A DNA stretch of 7,935 nt. Origin: Chloroflexota bacterium. Lineage in GTDB: Bacteria > Chloroflexota > Dehalococcoidia > GIF9 > UBA5629. The stretch spans positions 1 to 7,935 of the forward strand of contig JAPLHL010000273.1 of the NCBI GenBank assembly GCA_026389655.1, given 5' to 3'. The notes below the pieces were generated by a model. That model did not search any database, was not told the origin of the DNA, and worked only from the letters and a program-made list of their open reading frames with translations. A program made the position numbers and the translations under genes. Below, one piece after another: positions 1 through 6,224 of the stretch. The first letter of the stretch is position 1; the number at the start of each line of letters is the position of its first letter.

Positions 1-171
1 ATTACGAGCCGTACTTTTTTCCCTGAACTCATTTCCGGGCCGTTTCAAGCAGCGTTTTCCATAGTCATGATTTTCTCAATAATAATATGTCTCATCGCAG
101 CAGCAGCCTCATGGATGCGCGGTGAAAAATATATTCACGATGAAGGCAAAAAAGCACACTACAGCCGATAA
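1..171 (+). CDS. C-terminal end of a membrane transporter, probably MFS family (partial)
   Basis: The first frame is open from base 1 to a TAA stop at 169-171, giving the last 56 residues of a protein whose start lies outside the window. The visible part has one hydrophobic stretch at about residues 19-41 (SIVMIFSIIICLIAAAASW), then a basic turn (MRGEKY) and a short charged cytoplasmic tail. A last helix ending in an (S/A)xxRG-type turn plus hydrophilic tail is common in 12-14-helix major facilitator drug/organic-acid exporters, which is why I favour MFS. With only one helix visible, another multi-pass membrane protein is possible. The gene converges on the minus-strand MaoC pair, with a hairpin between them. 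Confidence 0.6.
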   Translation: MTSRTFFPELISGPFQAAFSIVMIFSIIICLIAAAASWMRGEKYIHDEGKKAHYSR

Positions 172-192
172 TGAGCCTGATTTAAATAAACA

Positions 193-228
193 ACGGGTGC
201 AGAGGTCAGCAAACTCCTCTGCACCCGT
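193..228. terminator. Hairpin between convergent genes, likely bidirectional terminator
   Basis: A perfect 13-bp stem (ACGGGTGCAGAGG at 193-205, CCTCTGCACCCGT at 216-228) encloses a 10-base loop. It lies between the stop of the partial transporter gene (171) and the stop of the minus-strand MaoC gene (251), where a shared terminator is expected. On the minus strand the stem is followed by the T-rich run TGTTTATTTAAA. On the plus strand the downstream sequence is only weakly T-rich, so termination is probably better for the minus-strand operon. Confidence 0.7.
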
Positions 229-250
229 ATCATATCTTGAGTCTAGCTGA

Positions 251-718
251 TTATTTCTTAGATGGCAGACTAACAGTAGCTGTGCCCGAGGTATTGACCT
301 CTCCCTTGCTGTTCTCCATCCAGATTTCGCATTCAACCAGGTATTTACCGTCTTTTTCCGATTTGCCAGTAACCTTGCCCTTGCAAAACAGCGTGTCGCC
401 ATCGAGCGGTTCACCCAGTGATTTCATGGGGCGTGGGAAATCCATACCCTTGAACTGTGTGCTGATACGCTGCAGCCAGCCATCGACACCGATCCAGTCC
501 GTCATCATCTGAATGAGCATTTGCCTTTTCAGCGTGCCATGAACAATGATTCCCGGTGACCTCATAAAATTGACGGCAAAATCATGTTCGAAATGGAGCG
601 GATTATAGTCCCCGAAGGCACCCGCCCACTTTACAAGCATCATGGTGGTAGCAATTTTAGTCAGAGCAGGTATTTCCTGTCCTGTATTTACATCTTCCCA
701 ATATATCTGTTTGTTCAT
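251..718 (-). CDS. MaoC-like (R)-specific enoyl-CoA hydratase / 3-hydroxyacyl-CoA dehydratase, catalytic half
   Basis: This 155-residue protein is the size of one hotdog domain. Residues 33-47 (GAFGDYNPLHFEHDF) match the hydratase-2 motif GDxNPxH, with Asp37 and His42 in the catalytic positions. A second family feature, GIIVHGTLKRQM, follows at about residues 56-67, where the hotdog helix ends. Family knowledge: such proteins add water to trans-2-enoyl-CoA or remove it from 3-hydroxyacyl-CoA in the cytoplasm. The gene begins 12 bases after the stop of the upstream 160-residue gene, and its ribosome site (AGGG and GAAGAG) overlaps that stop region, so translation is probably coupled. The neighbour lacks the catalytic His, which suggests the two form a heterodimer with one active site. 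The substrate cannot be told from sequence. Confidence 0.88.
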   Translation of the reverse strand: MNKQIYWEDVNTGQEIPALTKIATTMMLVKWAGAFGDYNPLHFEHDFAVNFMRSPGIIVHGTLKRQMLIQMMTDWIGVDGWLQRISTQFKGMDFPRPMKSLGEPLDGDTLFCKGKVTGKSEKDGKYLVECEIWMENSKGEVNTSGTATVSLPSKK

Positions 719-730
719 CTCTTCAGCCCT

Positions 731-1213
731 CTAATGTATAGTCATGATACGTTGCTTGGCAACTATATCACCGTTCTGATTCACTACAGTCTGTTCAATA
801 GTGGAAAAAAGCATCTTGCCGCCTTTCTTCCCCTCTTTCTCCTCCATGCCAACGATTTCACCGCTGATCACGAGGGTATCCCCGGGGCGCACGGGAAGAA
901 AATACTCTGATTCCATCCCGGCGTTAATTGCCCTTACATAGCCGGCCTGTGCCGCCGTCATAAACAATTCCGCTCCCAGGTCACTGCTGCTCATAAAGGG
1001 AAGATTTGGCCCCCACTTAACAGGCCACCCGAAATGGTCCGGTGGGGCAATGACACCACCGTATCTCGTATTGGCGGCATATTCATCGTCCCAGTAAAGA
1101 GGGTCCCTGTTCCCCACCGCATCAGCTATCTTGCGTAAACCCGATAATTCCACCTTATGCACTGCCGGTTTGCCTTTTTTACCTATCAGTCCTTTTAATC
1201 CTTCCGATGTCAT
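731..1213 (-). CDS. FAS1-like dehydratase (MaoC N-terminal-type hotdog) subunit
   Basis: A 160-residue single hotdog domain of the MaoC_dehydrat_N type. Residues 34-58 contain GNRDPLYWDDEYA followed by YGGVIAPP, the usual N-terminal-half signature (GxxNPxYxD...APP). The catalytic His of the GDxNPxH motif is replaced by Tyr40, so the protein is probably not active alone. Family knowledge: in two-gene dehydratases (HadAB-type and related pairs) this half binds the acyl chain while the MaoC partner supplies Asp/His. The start is supported by a strong Shine-Dalgarno (AGGAAGGAGG, complement of 1219-1228) five bases before the ATG. It is the first gene of a two-gene minus-strand operon with an extended -10 promoter about 45 bases upstream. 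The N-terminal 18 residues are Lys/Gly-rich (GLIGKKGKP). Confidence 0.85.
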   Translation of the reverse strand: MTSEGLKGLIGKKGKPAVHKVELSGLRKIADAVGNRDPLYWDDEYAANTRYGGVIAPPDHFGWPVKWGPNLPFMSSSDLGAELFMTAAQAGYVRAINAGMESEYFLPVRPGDTLVISGEIVGMEEKEGKKGGKMLFSTIEQTVVNQNGDIVAKQRIMTIH

Positions 1214-1257
1214 ACAATCCTCCTTCCTGATGTATATCGGCTTAAATACAGATGCAA

Positions 1258-1266
1258 ATTATAACA
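1258..1266 (-). promoter_or_regulatory. Extended -10 promoter element for the MaoC-pair operon
   Basis: Read on the minus strand, this is TGTTATAAT: a perfect TATAAT preceded by TGN, the extended -10 form. No good -35 is seen 16-18 bases upstream, which is tolerated by extended -10 promoters. The expected transcript start is near 1251, giving a leader of about 38 bases before the ATG at 1213. It lies back to back with the plus-strand promoter whose -35 begins at 1298, so the -35 regions of the two promoters nearly abut and one bound protein could affect both. Confidence 0.6.
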
Positions 1267-1297
1267 CAGTAACCATCGAACTATTAAGTAAACTCCA

Positions 1298-1325
1298 TTG
1301 ACTTTGCTTCCCAAAATGGTAAAAT
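1298..1325 (+). promoter_or_regulatory. Sigma70-type promoter, copy 1 of a repeated promoter module
   Basis: TTGACT (1298-1303), a 16-base spacer and TAAAAT (1320-1325) form a -35/-10 pair; the bases just before the -10 are ATGG. The same arrangement recurs at 2012-2039 and 7891-7918 with identical spacing. The predicted start is near 1332, leaving a leader of about 90 bases for the C_GCAxxG_C_C gene. Confidence 0.65.
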
Positions 1326-1335
1326 ATCTCTATAC

Positions 1336-1367
1336 TATATAACAAGATATATATATGCTATAGCATA
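1336..1367 (+). promoter_or_regulatory. AT-rich box (putative operator), copy 1, with adjoining 14-bp palindrome
   Basis: Bases 1336-1356 are identical to 2050-2070 and begin 10 bases after the -10 in both places. The core is a dyad, TATATA then ACAAGA then TATATA, extended by three more AT bases on the right. Placement over the predicted transcription start and early leader is typical of a repressor site. It overlaps a perfect palindrome, TATGCTATAGCATA (1354-1367), that is absent from the second copy. No protein is known to bind it; operator function is inferred from exact repetition and position. Confidence 0.55.
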
Positions 1368-1422
1368 CTTCTACTACTGCTTATCCGGACTCAGGTACCG
1401 CTACAAATAAGAGGGGCCTAAT

Positions 1423-1989
1423 ATGTGTCAACAGCTTGGAGAAAACATGAGCAGTTTGGAATCTAACAGCACTGACAACTTTGCTGAATTGTACAACCAG
1501 CGGGTAAAAGAGGTGTTTTGCTCTGAGGCTAACCGGGAACTGGTCGGCGAAAAAGCCTATGATAATTTTAAGAAGTATTATGGCTGCTCACAATCCATGC
1601 TTCAGGCCTTTACGGATGTTTTAGAATTAAGAGATGACTTCTGGTTCAGGGCGTTGGGTGGTTTACAGGGTGGGGGCGGCTGTGGATTAACCTGCGGCGC
1701 TCTGAATTTGGGCTTCATACTGATCAGCGCTAAAACAGGGCGCAAGAAAATTGAAGATGGGTTTGAAGGAATTATGCCTATGATAGACCCGTGTCACCAA
1801 TTAGCACAGTGGTTCAAGCTCCAATACAAAAGCCGGGTCTGTTCAGAAATTTCCGGCTATGACTGGTTCGATGTTGACGAGGTTGTCCGGCAACACCTTA
1901 CAGATAAGGGCAGGGAGAGATTGGAAAACTGTGCCAGGATAACCAGCGGGACAGCCTTTATGGTGGCTGAAATATTAAACGAGATATAA
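1423..1989 (+). CDS. C_GCAxxG_C_C family protein, putative redox or metal-binding cysteine protein
   Basis: A 188-residue soluble protein with the layout of the C_GCAxxG_C_C family: Cys55 in YGCSQSMLQAF, a Gly-rich segment GGLQGGGGCGLTCGAL with Cys87 and Cys91, then Cys124 (DPCHQL) and Cys140 (KSRVCSEISG). The GGGxCGxxCGA core before a hydrophobic helix (NLGFILIS) is diagnostic. The biochemical role of the family is poorly defined; the conserved cysteines suggest a redox or metal site, but no cofactor can be assigned here. Two starts are possible: 1423, preceded by AAGAGGGG, and 1447, preceded by GGAG five bases upstream; the domain is complete with either. The gene appears monocistronic, since another promoter begins 22 bases after its stop. 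Its promoter and downstream box match those of the following binding-protein gene, implying shared control. Confidence 0.8.
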   Translation: MCQQLGENMSSLESNSTDNFAELYNQRVKEVFCSEANRELVGEKAYDNFKKYYGCSQSMLQAFTDVLELRDDFWFRALGGLQGGGGCGLTCGALNLGFILISAKTGRKKIEDGFEGIMPMIDPCHQLAQWFKLQYKSRVCSEISGYDWFDVDEVVRQHLTDKGRERLENCARITSGTAFMVAEILNEI

Positions 1990-2011
1990 GGATACTCATA
2001 CAAACGTATCA

Positions 2012-2039
2012 TTGACATTCTTGCAGGACGTGGTAAAAT
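2012..2039 (+). promoter_or_regulatory. Sigma70-type promoter, copy 2 of the repeated module
   Basis: TTGACA (2012-2017), a 16-base spacer and TAAAAT (2034-2039), with GTGG directly before the -10. A small inverted repeat (GATAC at 1991-1995, GTATC at 2006-2010) ends just before the -35. The predicted start near 2046 gives a leader of about 120 bases for the binding-protein gene. The -35 is consensus, so this is probably the strongest promoter visible in the window. Confidence 0.7.
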
Positions 2040-2049
2040 ATTCTTGGGA

Positions 2050-2070
2050 TATATAACAAGATATATATAT
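2050..2070 (+). promoter_or_regulatory. AT-rich box (putative operator), copy 2
   Basis: A 21-base match, without mismatch, to 1336-1356, again starting 10 bases after the -10. The dyad TATATA-ACAAGA-TATATA continues into more alternating AT to about 2076. The sequence between the -10 and the box differs between the copies, whereas the box does not, which argues for selection on the box rather than recent duplication of the whole region. Confidence 0.55.
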
Positions 2071-2168
2071 ATTATAAGTTATGATCCGGGTGGCAGTTAT
2101 TAGAGGGTTATTCCAGCAGGCAAGGTTAGATAATAATCAATCATAAGTCGATAAAAAAGGAGGTTTTT

Positions 2169-3467
2169 ATGAGGCAAAAGGCATTACTGGGGCTGGTTAT
2201 GTCAATGGTGATTATTGGTGTCATACTGATGGGATGCGCGCAAAAAACGGAGACGCCGGCAGCAAAGGAGGTTACGGTTAGACTTATCATGCTTGGTGAC
2301 GCTACCGGTCCTTATGCTAATACAGCAGGTCCTGCAATGGTAGGCGCCCAGGATTTGGCTCTTTGGGCTAACCAAACTAATTATATTCCCGGTGTAAAGC
2401 TGGACGTTCGAACTTATGATCACGGCGCTGATGTAACAAGATGCGTTGCGTCGTACAAAGAGGCTATTGCGGGAACTCCCAAACCTGTTCTAACCAATGA
2501 AGGAATCATGAGTTCCGTTGCACCTATGCTGAAAGAGTTGGCCATACGTTCAGAAGTGCCTATCATCGGTTCCGTTTCCTTAAGGACAGTTATCTTTCCA
2601 GCCGGTTGGTACTATTCTTATATGCCCAGTAATGAAGGGCAGGTAGGCGCTTTTGTAGATTGGATTGTCGATAACTGGAAAGCTGATAGCAAGATACCAT
2701 GGATAAAAAGCCACTATGAGAACAGGGCGCCGCGGATAGCGTTTTATGGCATGGACGTGCCAACTTCCAGGGCAAATGAATGTGCAGAGACTCTGGCTTA
2801 TATTAAATCTAAAGGACTTGAATACTATGGCGCAGAATATATTCCCATGATACCGACTGATCAGACGGCAGCTCTTACCAGGATGAAAGGGAAAGTCGAT
2901 TTCGTCAATTTGACCATGCTGCCCGCGCATTATGCAAGCATACTTAAAGATGCCAACCGTTTGGGTATTGCGGGCCAGTTTTTAGCATGTGGTCCAAACT
3001 GGTTCGACCCCATGGCACTGGCAAAAATAGTTGGTCCTGAACTCTCAAATAATACTATAGTTTTGGGCACTTTTGAGGGTACTTTCGATAATTTGCCCGC
3101 TCAAATACAAAAAATGCAACTGGACAGGAAATACTCCAAAGATGTTTCATCCTATGGGTCGGGGTGGATGTGGGCCGATTTATGTGCTGAAGTTATCAGA
3201 AAGACAGCTGCCAATGTAGGCGCGGATAAAGTTGATGGCAAAGCCTGTAATGAAAGCCTCGCGTCAGGCAAAATAAGCGACTATAGGCCTTTGTCTTCAG
3301 TCTCAAAATATACCTGGTCTAATAATTCCAATTTGGTTAAACTCTGCGGGCCAAACGATGTTTACGTGGCTCAACTGCAAGACGGTAAGTTTGTAATAAT
3401 CGAGACATCACGTTATCTCCCGCGCTTGCTTCCGGGTGAGAAAGATGTACCCGCTAGCGCCAAATAG
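2169..3467 (+). CDS. ABC transporter substrate-binding lipoprotein, branched-chain amino acid (LivJ/Peripla_BP_6) type
   Basis: A 432-residue secreted solute-binding protein. Residues 1-23 form a lipoprotein signal: basic start (MRQK), hydrophobic core, and lipobox LMGC with the lipidated Cys23, followed by a polar linker (AQKTETPAA). The mature protein opens with VRLIMLGDATGPYA, the first beta-strand and ligand loop of type I periplasmic binding proteins (GxxTGxxA-like), and has the usual length of the LivJ-type family. Later landmarks are SEVPIIGSVSLRT and FPAGWYYSYMPS (about 127-157) and the C-terminal YLPRLLPGEK. Ligands in the family range from branched-chain amino acids to aromatic acids, amides and urea; the ligand here is unknown. 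AAGGAGG at 2157-2163, five bases before the ATG, fixes the start. No permease or ATPase gene follows, so it must work with components encoded elsewhere or act as a sensor. Confidence 0.9.
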   Translation: MRQKALLGLVMSMVIIGVILMGCAQKTETPAAKEVTVRLIMLGDATGPYANTAGPAMVGAQDLALWANQTNYIPGVKLDVRTYDHGADVTRCVASYKEAIAGTPKPVLTNEGIMSSVAPMLKELAIRSEVPIIGSVSLRTVIFPAGWYYSYMPSNEGQVGAFVDWIVDNWKADSKIPWIKSHYENRAPRIAFYGMDVPTSRANECAETLAYIKSKGLEYYGAEYIPMIPTDQTAALTRMKGKVDFVNLTMLPAHYASILKDANRLGIAGQFLACGPNWFDPMALAKIVGPELSNNTIVLGTFEGTFDNLPAQIQKMQLDRKYSKDVSSYGSGWMWADLCAEVIRKTAANVGADKVDGKACNESLASGKISDYRPLSSVSKYTWSNNSNLVKLCGPNDVYVAQLQDGKFVIIETSRYLPRLLPGEKDVPASAK

Positions 3468-3538
3468 CAGAAAAGCCATGCTTATAACTCCTGTTGTGAT
3501 TAATGGTTAAAAGTATACAGATGGGGGTTAGATGATGA

Positions 3539-3575
3539 CTAATAATCCGGCGGGTTTCACCCGCCGGATTATTAG
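3539..3575. terminator. Perfect 17-bp hairpin downstream of the binding-protein gene, terminator-like
   Basis: The arms CTAATAATCCGGCGGGT (3539-3555) and ACCCGCCGGATTATTAG (3559-3575) pair perfectly around a three-base TTC loop. It lies 71 bases after the binding-protein stop and 48 bases before the first dehydratase gene. The stem is very stable but is not directly followed by a T-run on either strand, so it is not a textbook intrinsic terminator; it could end or protect the upstream mRNA. No clear promoter is seen between it and 3624, leaving partial read-through possible. Confidence 0.6.
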
Positions 3576-3623
3576 CTGGATGATTGCCGTTTATTAAAAA
3601 TAATTGTTAATAAGGGGATTAGT

Positions 3624-4754
3624 ATGAAAGAGATCATGCAACAGTTCCGGACTGTAGTGGATGCGCCATATGAGAAACTGGCGCAGTGGAAAGAGAAGAA
3701 TAATAAGAAGGTGGTAGCTTGTACACCCATGCATTTTCCTGAAGAGTTGATACATGCTGGTGGAATGCTTCCGATAGTACTCCAAGAAACACAGGAGAAT
3801 ATTACTGAAGGGTTCAGCCATATGTACACTTTTTATTGCGGTATCACGCGCAATATAGTAGATATCGGTGTTAAGAAGCAGCTCGATTTTCTGGATGGAG
3901 TCATCGTTAATCACATGTGTGTAGAAATGCAATGTATGGCCAGCACGTTAAGGCAACACGTGCCTTTTAAATACCTGGAATATGCCCAGATACCGATGTG
4001 GCTAAACAGGGCTAATGTTACGGAATTGTATGTACAGGAATTGACGAGAATCAAAACCAACCTTGAAGCTATAGCCGGGAAAAAGATCGATGACGCTTCT
4101 TTAAAACAGAGCATCAAAATCTATAACAAGAACCGCTCTCTGCTGCGACGGCTGAACGATATACGCAGGGCAAATCCGGGATTGTTCTCATTTAAGGATA
4201 TGGTGGTCATTGTGCATTCCGGCATGCTGATGCCCAAGGAAGAGCATAGTCAACTGCTGGTGCAACTGCTGGCCAAGCTGGAGAAAGCAAAGGCGCCTCC
4301 GGTAAAAGGTAAAAAGCTTTTACTTTCTGGACACCTGTGCCAGCCTCTCAAGGCCGATATTATTAGTATTATCGAAAGTGTTGGCGGCATAATCAGCGAT
4401 GATGATCTGTATGTCGGGTCTCGTTATTATGCCCTCGATGCAGATGAAAACGGCAATCCTCTCGAGGCTTTTGCCAAACGCGCCCTGGATAAATCTCTTC
4501 CCATTCCAACGCAGACTAATCGGCCGCTGAGCTGGGAAAAATACCTGGCTGATAAGGCTAAGGCAAGCAAGGTACAGGGTGTTGTCGTGTTAATCGCTAA
4601 ATACTGTGAACCGCATCTGTTTAATTACCCATTCATCAGAGCAGAATTGGAAGCATGCGGTATCCCTCATATTATGCTGGAAACGGAACACGAGATCGTT
4701 TCACTGGAAGGTCTTCGCACAAGGCTGCAGGCTTTCGTAGAGATGCTTAAATAG
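3624..4754 (+). CDS. 2-hydroxyacyl-CoA dehydratase beta-type subunit (HgdB/BcrC/FldC family)
   Basis: A 376-residue protein, close to the usual 370-385 of the small iron-sulfur subunit of 2-hydroxyacyl-CoA dehydratases and class I benzoyl-CoA reductases. Family landmarks are CTPMHFPEELIHAGGMLPI at 33-51 (the conserved (P/E)EL-IxAxGMxP segment), Cys72 in YCGITRNIVD, Cys99 and Cys104 in NHMCVEMQC, and KYCEPHLFNYP with Cys328 near the C-terminus, followed by LETEHEI and the closing RLQAFVEML. Three cysteines normally hold a [4Fe-4S] cluster; Cys72, Cys99 (or Cys104) and Cys328 are the likely ligands. With its partner at 4785 and the activase at 6225 it would accept one electron energised by ATP and eliminate water from a 2-hydroxyacyl-CoA through a ketyl radical. 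The start is supported by AAGGGG at 3612-3617. The next gene begins 30 bases after the stop. The substrate is not assignable. Confidence 0.88.
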   Translation: MKEIMQQFRTVVDAPYEKLAQWKEKNNKKVVACTPMHFPEELIHAGGMLPIVLQETQENITEGFSHMYTFYCGITRNIVDIGVKKQLDFLDGVIVNHMCVEMQCMASTLRQHVPFKYLEYAQIPMWLNRANVTELYVQELTRIKTNLEAIAGKKIDDASLKQSIKIYNKNRSLLRRLNDIRRANPGLFSFKDMVVIVHSGMLMPKEEHSQLLVQLLAKLEKAKAPPVKGKKLLLSGHLCQPLKADIISIIESVGGIISDDDLYVGSRYYALDADENGNPLEAFAKRALDKSLPIPTQTNRPLSWEKYLADKAKASKVQGVVVLIAKYCEPHLFNYPFIRAELEACGIPHIMLETEHEIVSLEGLRTRLQAFVEMLK

Positions 4755-4784
4755 CGCGTTGTCCACAAAATTGAAAGGAGAAAG

Positions 4785-6068
4785 ATGAAAATGGGTACAG
4801 AGGTAAAGAAAGCGAACAAGCTGGTCAGTTCTGCCATGATCGGCAAAATGATGCTGGATTCCTTCGATGATATCAGGCAGGGGGCAAAAGAAGGTAAAAA
4901 GACTGTCTGGGCGTGGGGGTTGCCGGTTTATGTGTTGGCCAGGGCAGCAGGGTTGCAGGTACTCCATGCTGAAGGATTCATTGTAGGATTGGCCGCCCGC
5001 AAGAAAGAGAAGCCAGTGCAGGATGCTACTGAAAGCATGGGTTTCTCCACCGATGCCTGCTCTTATGCCCGCAGTTTCCTGGGCCTGGCAAGAATTGCCT
5101 GCGGTGATTACAAGCCTAATGTGGAAAACCCCTATGCGGTGACCATGCCCAAACCTGATATATACTGCGCTTCTGGTGGAGGTTGCGGGACCGCCCGTTT
5201 GTGGGGGGAAGCCATGGAGAAGATGTGCAAAATACCGGGATTTCATTTTGAGCCTCGTGTTATCTGGGAAGGGTCTGACCTTGAATCTGCCGTGGCTGAT
5301 TTTGTCAACCAGGAAAAGGAATTTATAGCGCTACTGGAACGCGAGACGGGAAAACCATATGATTGGAACAGGCTAAGCGAGCTGCTGATTGAAGTAAAAT
5401 CGGCAATTTCGCTAAGGCATGAGGTTATGAAAGCCTGCCACCATATACCATCTCCCGGAAGCTTTTTTGACTGGGCGGCCAGTATAGGTGTTGCCGGTCA
5501 CCTGATTGGCCTGCCGGGTTCAACCGAGCTGCTTAAGGATATGAAAAAAGAGATCGATGAAAGGATTGAGCTGGGTATCTCGGCAGTGCCCAACGAACGA
5601 TACCGGCTTTACTGGGAAGGGGTAATTACATGGAACAAGATAGGATGGCTGGCCGATGAATTCGCTTCATTAGATGCCTGTGTCATCGGGAGCACTTACA
5701 CCAACCTTCTGTGGTGGCCGAGACCTGATAAGATCGATCCGGAGAAACCGCTGGAAAGCATAGCCTATAATTGCGTTGATATCCCTGTACGGCACGGTAT
5801 GGAATATACAGTTGATTATATTGCCAAGGCATGCCAGGAGTATTCTATCGATGGCATGGTTGTCAGCGAAACGCAAACATGCCGCGGATTTAATTCTCAT
5901 ACCCTGGGTGTTATGAATGGAGTAACAAAAAAGTTAAATATCCCGGGGGTGATAATCGGCGGAGATCCCTGCGATGGCAGGTTCTTCAGTGAGGCTCAGA
6001 CAGATACCAGGCTGAGGGCATTACTTGAAACGATAGATGCCCGGCGAAAAGTGATGCATAAGCGCTAG
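4785..6068 (+). CDS. 2-hydroxyacyl-CoA dehydratase alpha-type subunit (HgdA/BcrB/FldB family)
   Basis: A 427-residue partner of the preceding subunit, in the 400-440 range of HadB/FldB and BcrB-type proteins rather than the longer HgdA. Visible signatures: VLHAEGF around residue 62; DACSYARSFLG with Cys92, matching the family CSxxR/K segment; PKPDIYCASGGGC with Cys128 and Cys134; and SETQTCRGFN with Cys366, matching the C-terminal motif. Cys92, Cys128 (or Cys134) and Cys366 are the probable cluster ligands. In characterised enzymes this subunit's cluster binds the acyl-CoA carbonyl. AAAGGAG at 4774-4780 supports ATG 4785, though a second in-frame ATG at 4791 is also within reach. A BcrB-like aromatic reductase role is possible. 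Against it, only one activase gene is present, whereas benzoyl-CoA reductases use two different ATPase subunits. Confidence 0.87.
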   Translation: MKMGTEVKKANKLVSSAMIGKMMLDSFDDIRQGAKEGKKTVWAWGLPVYVLARAAGLQVLHAEGFIVGLAARKKEKPVQDATESMGFSTDACSYARSFLGLARIACGDYKPNVENPYAVTMPKPDIYCASGGGCGTARLWGEAMEKMCKIPGFHFEPRVIWEGSDLESAVADFVNQEKEFIALLERETGKPYDWNRLSELLIEVKSAISLRHEVMKACHHIPSPGSFFDWAASIGVAGHLIGLPGSTELLKDMKKEIDERIELGISAVPNERYRLYWEGVITWNKIGWLADEFASLDACVIGSTYTNLLWWPRPDKIDPEKPLESIAYNCVDIPVRHGMEYTVDYIAKACQEYSIDGMVVSETQTCRGFNSHTLGVMNGVTKKLNIPGVIIGGDPCDGRFFSEAQTDTRLRALLETIDARRKVMHKR

Positions 6069-6092
6069 TTATAGGGTGCTCCTCCTCTATAT

Positions 6093-6147
6093 GATATATC
6101 CGGCAGCCGTCCTAGACCGGCTGCCGGATATATCGGTGAGTATTTTT
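6093..6147 (+). terminator. Hairpin plus T-rich tract between dehydratase subunit and activase genes
   Basis: Perfect 17-bp arms GATATATCCGGCAGCCG (6093-6109) and CGGCTGCCGGATATATC (6118-6134) enclose an eight-base loop. TATTTTT follows at 6141-6147, six bases after the stem. It starts 25 bases after the stop of the larger dehydratase subunit. It could terminate most transcripts there, leaving the downstream activase at a lower level by read-through. The stem shares the core ATCCGGC with the hairpin at 3539-3575. Confidence 0.65.
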
Positions 6148-6224
6148 AAATGCAATGGCTTACAAGTTTGCATAATAAAAAATAATTTATATGCTTTGAA
6201 CTGCATTAATGGGAATTATTAGCA

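Noticed and set aside
584..910. A 108-codon plus-strand ORF with hydrophobic stretches across the MaoC genes.
   Set aside because: It overlaps both MaoC genes on the opposite strand and its hydrophobic look comes from reading the complement of polar codons; no ribosome site is present.
2049..2076. Alternating AT tract considered as a simple microsatellite.
   Set aside because: The ACAAGA interruption, its 21-base identity with 1336-1356 and the fixed distance from the -10 in both places are better explained by a conserved site than by repeat slippage.
4701..5246. A 181-codon minus-strand ORF.
   Set aside because: It lies opposite the two dehydratase subunit genes, which have clear family motifs and ribosome sites; its translation is rich in His, Pro and Cys and matches no family I recognise. 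It is an antisense shadow.
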